A program made the position numbers and the translations under genes. Positions 8,324 to 11,129 of a stretch of 11,129 nt of DNA are shown in pieces. The notes under the pieces are model-generated. The model was not told where the DNA came from. It searched no databases and worked only from the letters and a program-made list of their open reading frames with translations. This stretch comes from Oscillospiraceae bacterium. Its GTDB lineage: Bacteria; Bacillota_A; Clostridia; Oscillospirales; JAAYXM01. Position 1 is the stretch's first letter. Every line of letters starts with the position of its first letter. The stretch lies in NCBI GenBank assembly GCA_017408185.1, contig JAFQVE010000328.1, positions 1 through 11,129 of the forward strand, written 5' to 3'.

Positions 8324-8346
8324 CCGGGGAGAAAATTTCTCCCCGG
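8324..8346 (+). promoter_or_regulatory. Intercistronic hairpin after the lipoprotein gene
   Basis: An 11-base perfect inverted repeat (CCGGGGAGAAA and TTTCTCCCCGG) has a single central A, so the folded stem is about 8 to 9 pairs around an A/U loop. It starts 14 bases after the stop codon and is followed by TAAATAAAAGG, not a U-run. A T7 run lies upstream at 8311-8317. Stem-loops after solute-binding-protein genes, as in malE-malF, raise the level of the binding protein over downstream genes by protecting its mRNA; that role is inferred here. Confidence 0.75.
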
Positions 8347-8351
8347 TAAAT

Positions 8352-8359
8352 AAAAGGAG
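8352..8359 (+). promoter_or_regulatory. Ribosome binding site of the hydrolase-like gene
   Basis: AAAAGGAG lies nine bases before the ATG at 8369, directly after the intercistronic hairpin, and supports that start codon. Confidence 0.85.
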
Positions 8360-8368
8360 TATAGCGCA

Positions 8369-10237
8369 ATGGTCAAAGATATCGTGATGACAGGCGTAAA
8401 GATAGGTGAACACTCGGCAGACCCGCAGGACGTTATAGAAGAGGTGCGTGAACGCGTTATAGGAAGCGGGAGCAATTACGTTTATATTCGTCCGAAATTC
8501 GGCGTTCAGGTTCCGCATGAATATTTTATACAGTGGGCGCAATTTCTTGCTGAGAATAAAATATATTTTCATTTCGGTTACACCGCACAGCGCCCGCCCG
8601 CAGGGAAAAAATCACAGTTTACACCGGAGCTTGTTGCAAAGATGTGTGAAATTGCCGGGGAATATTTTCTCGGCGAATGCATAAGCGAAATAGATTGCTC
8701 GCGCGGCTCAAAATTCCGCGGCTATTTCAGCCAGTATGTGCCGCACGGGCCGGATACCGCAAAGCAGGAAACCGGATTTAAAAATCTGCGTGAGGCGCAT
8801 GAAAGCTATGTTGAGTATGTGAAGACCTTTGCAGATATTGATAAAGAATTGGGACTGCCGCACATCATCAGCATGGCAGCATCCGCATTCAGCAGATATA
8901 ATCTGGAAGCGGGAGCAGATATTCCCGTTCTTGAAACCGTTAATTTTGATTGGGATACCATGTTCCCGTCAGTACGCGGTGCGGCGCGTGCCCTCGGCTC
9001 GGGAATGTGGGGTACGCTTATTGCCCACGAGTGGTTTGCGGGAATGCGCCACGATGATATACTCAAGCAAAAACGGCTTGAGCTTTTGTGGAAGTTTGCA
9101 TATATATCCGGTGCGAATATGATAAGCATTGAAAGCGGAGATGAAGCGATAGACTCATACGGGCATCAATACGGCAAGGATTCGCCATTGTGCGGGATGT
9201 ATCGGAGCGCAATAAAAGAAATGGCTGAATATGCCAAAAACGATGAGAGACCGGCAGGCGGACCTGTGGTTAAGACAGCTTTTGTTTCCGGGCTTCACGA
9301 CGCATGGCCGGGGTTTGTGGGAACCTCCTTGTGGAATCAGTTTGATCGCGAGGACTGGGGCTTTGGCGATGCAGAGTACTCGTGGCGTCTGCTTGATGAG
9401 CTTGGGATAAAGAGAAAATGGACAGATGTAGCAAACTACGGTGACAACGATTTTTCCGCATATCCGGAGTACGGAACATTCGACATTGTACCGATTGAAG
9501 CTTCGCTCGAAAAGCTTTTGCGGTATGACCGCCTTATATTCCTTGGCTGGAACAGTATGACGGATGAGAATATGGATAAGCTGACGGAATATGTCCGTCG
9601 AGGCGGGCGGCTGCTTATGAGTGCAGCGCATTTAAACCGCAACACTGTGAGAAATGGGCGGCTTCTTCTTATAAGCGATGAAAAGATTGAGGCGCTTTTC
9701 GGATGCAGACCTACCGGCGAGACCTTCAGAACCAACGGTGGGACGAAGTTTGAATATAACTCAATTGACAGGCAGATATCCTATCCCGGGACAAAGAGCT
9801 TTATTTGCGATCCCAACTTCAGCGGCGGATTTACGGAATACCTCGGCATTAAGCCTTGCGGAGCAACACCTGTGGGATATTGGAGCGAAAGCTTTCTTGA
9901 GGCTCCCGGAGTTCTGCACCCTGATTTTTGTACGGTTATGGAACATCAGGTCGGCAACGGAATTGCAACGCTTGTCACATCTCTTGACTATCCGGGACAC
10001 CCTGCAGCAATGCCGCTTTACCGGAATGTTCTGCGTGAAATGATAAGTTCCGGTGCACGCAATTGTGAGATAAAGGTGATAGGAAGCGACAGGGTTCGCT
10101 ACACCGTATATGAAGGAAATAAAATATATCTTTTGAATACCGATTTTGATATGCCGGTTACCGTAAAGGTAATAAACAGAGAGCGCGAGAGGGTTATAAC
10201 ACTTGAACCTCTTGAGATGAAAACCATATCTTTTTAG
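8369..10237 (+). CDS. Putative TIM-barrel glycoside hydrolase with GATase-like domain, family unassigned
   Basis: A 622-residue protein without signal peptide or membrane segment, so probably cytoplasmic. Residues 1 to about 290 read as an alpha/beta barrel: YVYIRPKFG near 37-45, YFHFGYTAQ near 66-74, FLGECISEID at 100-109, PVLETVNFDWD near 186-196, LIAHEWFAG at 217-225 and MISIESGDE at 251-259. Acidic residues at strand ends (E103 or E107, E221, E255) are candidate catalytic residues. Residues from about 300 to 430 resemble the class I glutamine-amidotransferase-like fold seen in beta-galactosidase trimerisation domains: YDRLIFLGWNSMTDENMDKL followed by a YVRRGGRLLMSAAHLN segment. The last 50 residues form a beta-sandwich tail. 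It follows the binding protein and precedes the radical enzyme by 13 bases, fitting cleavage of imported oligosaccharides. I cannot place it in a named GH family; hydrolase, phosphorylase or another sugar-active function is possible. Confidence 0.85.
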   Translation: MVKDIVMTGVKIGEHSADPQDVIEEVRERVIGSGSNYVYIRPKFGVQVPHEYFIQWAQFLAENKIYFHFGYTAQRPPAGKKSQFTPELVAKMCEIAGEYFLGECISEIDCSRGSKFRGYFSQYVPHGPDTAKQETGFKNLREAHESYVEYVKTFADIDKELGLPHIISMAASAFSRYNLEAGADIPVLETVNFDWDTMFPSVRGAARALGSGMWGTLIAHEWFAGMRHDDILKQKRLELLWKFAYISGANMISIESGDEAIDSYGHQYGKDSPLCGMYRSAIKEMAEYAKNDERPAGGPVVKTAFVSGLHDAWPGFVGTSLWNQFDREDWGFGDAEYSWRLLDELGIKRKWTDVANYGDNDFSAYPEYGTFDIVPIEASLEKLLRYDRLIFLGWNSMTDENMDKLTEYVRRGGRLLMSAAHLNRNTVRNGRLLLISDEKIEALFGCRPTGETFRTNGGTKFEYNSIDRQISYPGTKSFICDPNFSGGFTEYLGIKPCGATPVGYWSESFLEAPGVLHPDFCTVMEHQVGNGIATLVTSLDYPGHPAAMPLYRNVLREMISSGARNCEIKVIGSDRVRYTVYEGNKIYLLNTDFDMPVTVKVINRERERVITLEPLEMKTISF

Positions 10238-10238
10238 C

Positions 10239-10243
10239 GAGGT
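10239..10243 (+). promoter_or_regulatory. Ribosome binding site of the glycyl radical enzyme gene
   Basis: GAGGT sits in the 13-base gap after the preceding stop codon, seven bases before the ATG at 10251. With so little space for a promoter, the gene is probably co-transcribed and translationally coupled with its neighbour. Confidence 0.7.
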
Positions 10244-10250
10244 AAATATT

Positions 10251-11129
10251 ATGGAGAACAAAAAGAAATTTATTCCGAGAAGTGAGCTTATGAAGAATAA
10301 AGATCCGAACAATCTCCGTGAAAAGGTGCGGAAATTTATTCCCATCGACGGGAAAGACGCACTCAAGACAGATGCGGAGATGACGGAATTTATCCTTGAT
10401 AATTGCGAAATAAGATTCACGGATACAAATACATTTTTTTGCACAACGGACCTTATGAAGGATAACTATCCGCAGTATTTTGAGGTTTTGCAGCCGAGAT
10501 TTAAATATGAGTTTGAAGACTTTGCAGATGAGCATTACCACGACCTTATAAATACAAAAACGCTTGAAATGCGCTTTGACTTCGGGCATACCTGCCCTAA
10601 CTGGAAGGACGTTATATCGCTCGGATTTGCAGGACTCAGGGATCGTGTCGAGAAAGCGGCAAGAAATGCCGGCGACGATGCAGAGAAAAAGAGATTTTTC
10701 GATGCGGCGCTTTTACAATATAACGCTGCAGAGCGATTTATTGCAAGGGCGGCAGAAGAAGCGGAAAAGGCAGGTAAGCGAGAAATTGCAAAGGGACTTT
10801 CAAACCTTCTTGTGTCCGCACCGAAAAATCTGTTTGAAGGCTTCCAGATGCTTTTGCTCTTTCATTTTCTTCAGCATTTTGGGGAGCAGACATGGATACG
10901 CACATTCGGAAGGATAGACTCTCTTCTCTATCCGCTGTACGATGCTTCCGGCAAAGATGAGGCGAGAAGGCTTGTGAATGCGTTTATCGAGGAAATTAAC
11001 GGTCATGGCATGAGCGAAAACCAGCCGTTTGCGCTTGGCGGAAGCGATGGAAACGGAAACGACCTCATCAATGACCTTTCATATATGTTTATTGAAGAAT
11101 ACAAGAAAATAAAGCCACCGTATGTTAAA
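10251..11129 (+). CDS. Pyruvate formate-lyase-like glycyl radical enzyme (3' partial)
   Basis: The frame stays open to the window edge, giving the first 293 residues from MENKKKFIPR. The PFL-domain pattern is clear: GHTCPNW (112-118), helices with FFDAALLQYNAAERFIARAA (about 149-168), a VSAPKNLFEGFQMLLLFHFL segment (about 188-207), GRIDSLLYPLY (220-230), then ALGGSDGNGNDLINDLSYMF (about 261-280). These match the N-terminal half of glycyl radical enzymes such as choline TMA-lyase, hydroxyproline dehydratase and the PFL-like diol dehydratases. The radical-relay cysteine and C-terminal glycyl loop lie beyond the window, so the reaction cannot be named. The N-terminus before GHTCPNW is divergent, with FTDTNTFFCTTDL near 56-68. 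Such enzymes need a radical-SAM activase, not visible here, and are inactivated by oxygen. The context suggests a sugar-derived substrate. Confidence 0.9.
   Translation, partial: MENKKKFIPRSELMKNKDPNNLREKVRKFIPIDGKDALKTDAEMTEFILDNCEIRFTDTNTFFCTTDLMKDNYPQYFEVLQPRFKYEFEDFADEHYHDLINTKTLEMRFDFGHTCPNWKDVISLGFAGLRDRVEKAARNAGDDAEKKRFFDAALLQYNAAERFIARAAEEAEKAGKREIAKGLSNLLVSAPKNLFEGFQMLLLFHFLQHFGEQTWIRTFGRIDSLLYPLYDASGKDEARRLVNAFIEEINGHGMSENQPFALGGSDGNGNDLINDLSYMFIEEYKKIKPPYVK

Noticed and set aside
9761..10444. 227-codon minus-strand open frame spanning the hydrolase/radical-enzyme border
   Set aside because: Antisense to two well-supported genes, low-complexity composition, no recognisable family.

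Overview
The window reads as one co-directional block of polysaccharide-catabolism genes from an anaerobic Gram-positive-type bacterium. All five genes are on the + strand, with short gaps (13 to 67 bases) and purine-rich ribosome binding sites. Three features suggest a Clostridia-like Firmicute: a surface protein with three S-layer homology (SLH) repeats, a lipoprotein solute-binding protein typical of Gram-positive ABC importers, and a glycyl radical enzyme, a class that oxygen destroys. This placement is inferred from protein architecture; there is no rRNA or other marker gene.

Layout: (1) 3-5648, the C-terminal 1881 residues of a very large secreted heparinase II/III-type polysaccharide lyase, with its 5' end outside the window. 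It carries bacterial Ig-like modules, a lyase core, a second Ig-like module, a Gly-rich acidic linker and three SLH repeats. (2) 5699-6703, a cytoplasmic PHP-domain metallohydrolase. (3) 6771-8309, a family-1 extracellular sugar-binding lipoprotein. (4) 8369-10237, a cytoplasmic protein that looks like an unassigned TIM-barrel glycoside hydrolase followed by a GATase-like domain. (5) 10251 to the window end, the N-terminal 293 residues of a pyruvate formate-lyase-like glycyl radical enzyme. Perfect hairpins without a following U-tract sit between genes 1 and 2 and between genes 3 and 4. No gap exceeds 70 bases, so there is no long non-coding stretch.

Inferred pathway: the wall-anchored lyase would cut an acidic, probably uronate-containing, polysaccharide at the cell surface. 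The lipoprotein would capture the oligosaccharides for an ABC importer whose permeases are not in the window. The cytoplasmic hydrolase-like and PHP proteins would process the imported products, and the glycyl radical enzyme would carry out a radical C-C, C-O or related cleavage on a downstream metabolite. The polysaccharide, the hydrolase family and the radical substrate cannot be fixed from this sequence. The combination of surface lyase and glycyl radical enzyme is the most interesting aspect. No tRNA, rRNA, CRISPR array, insertion sequence or phage gene was seen.
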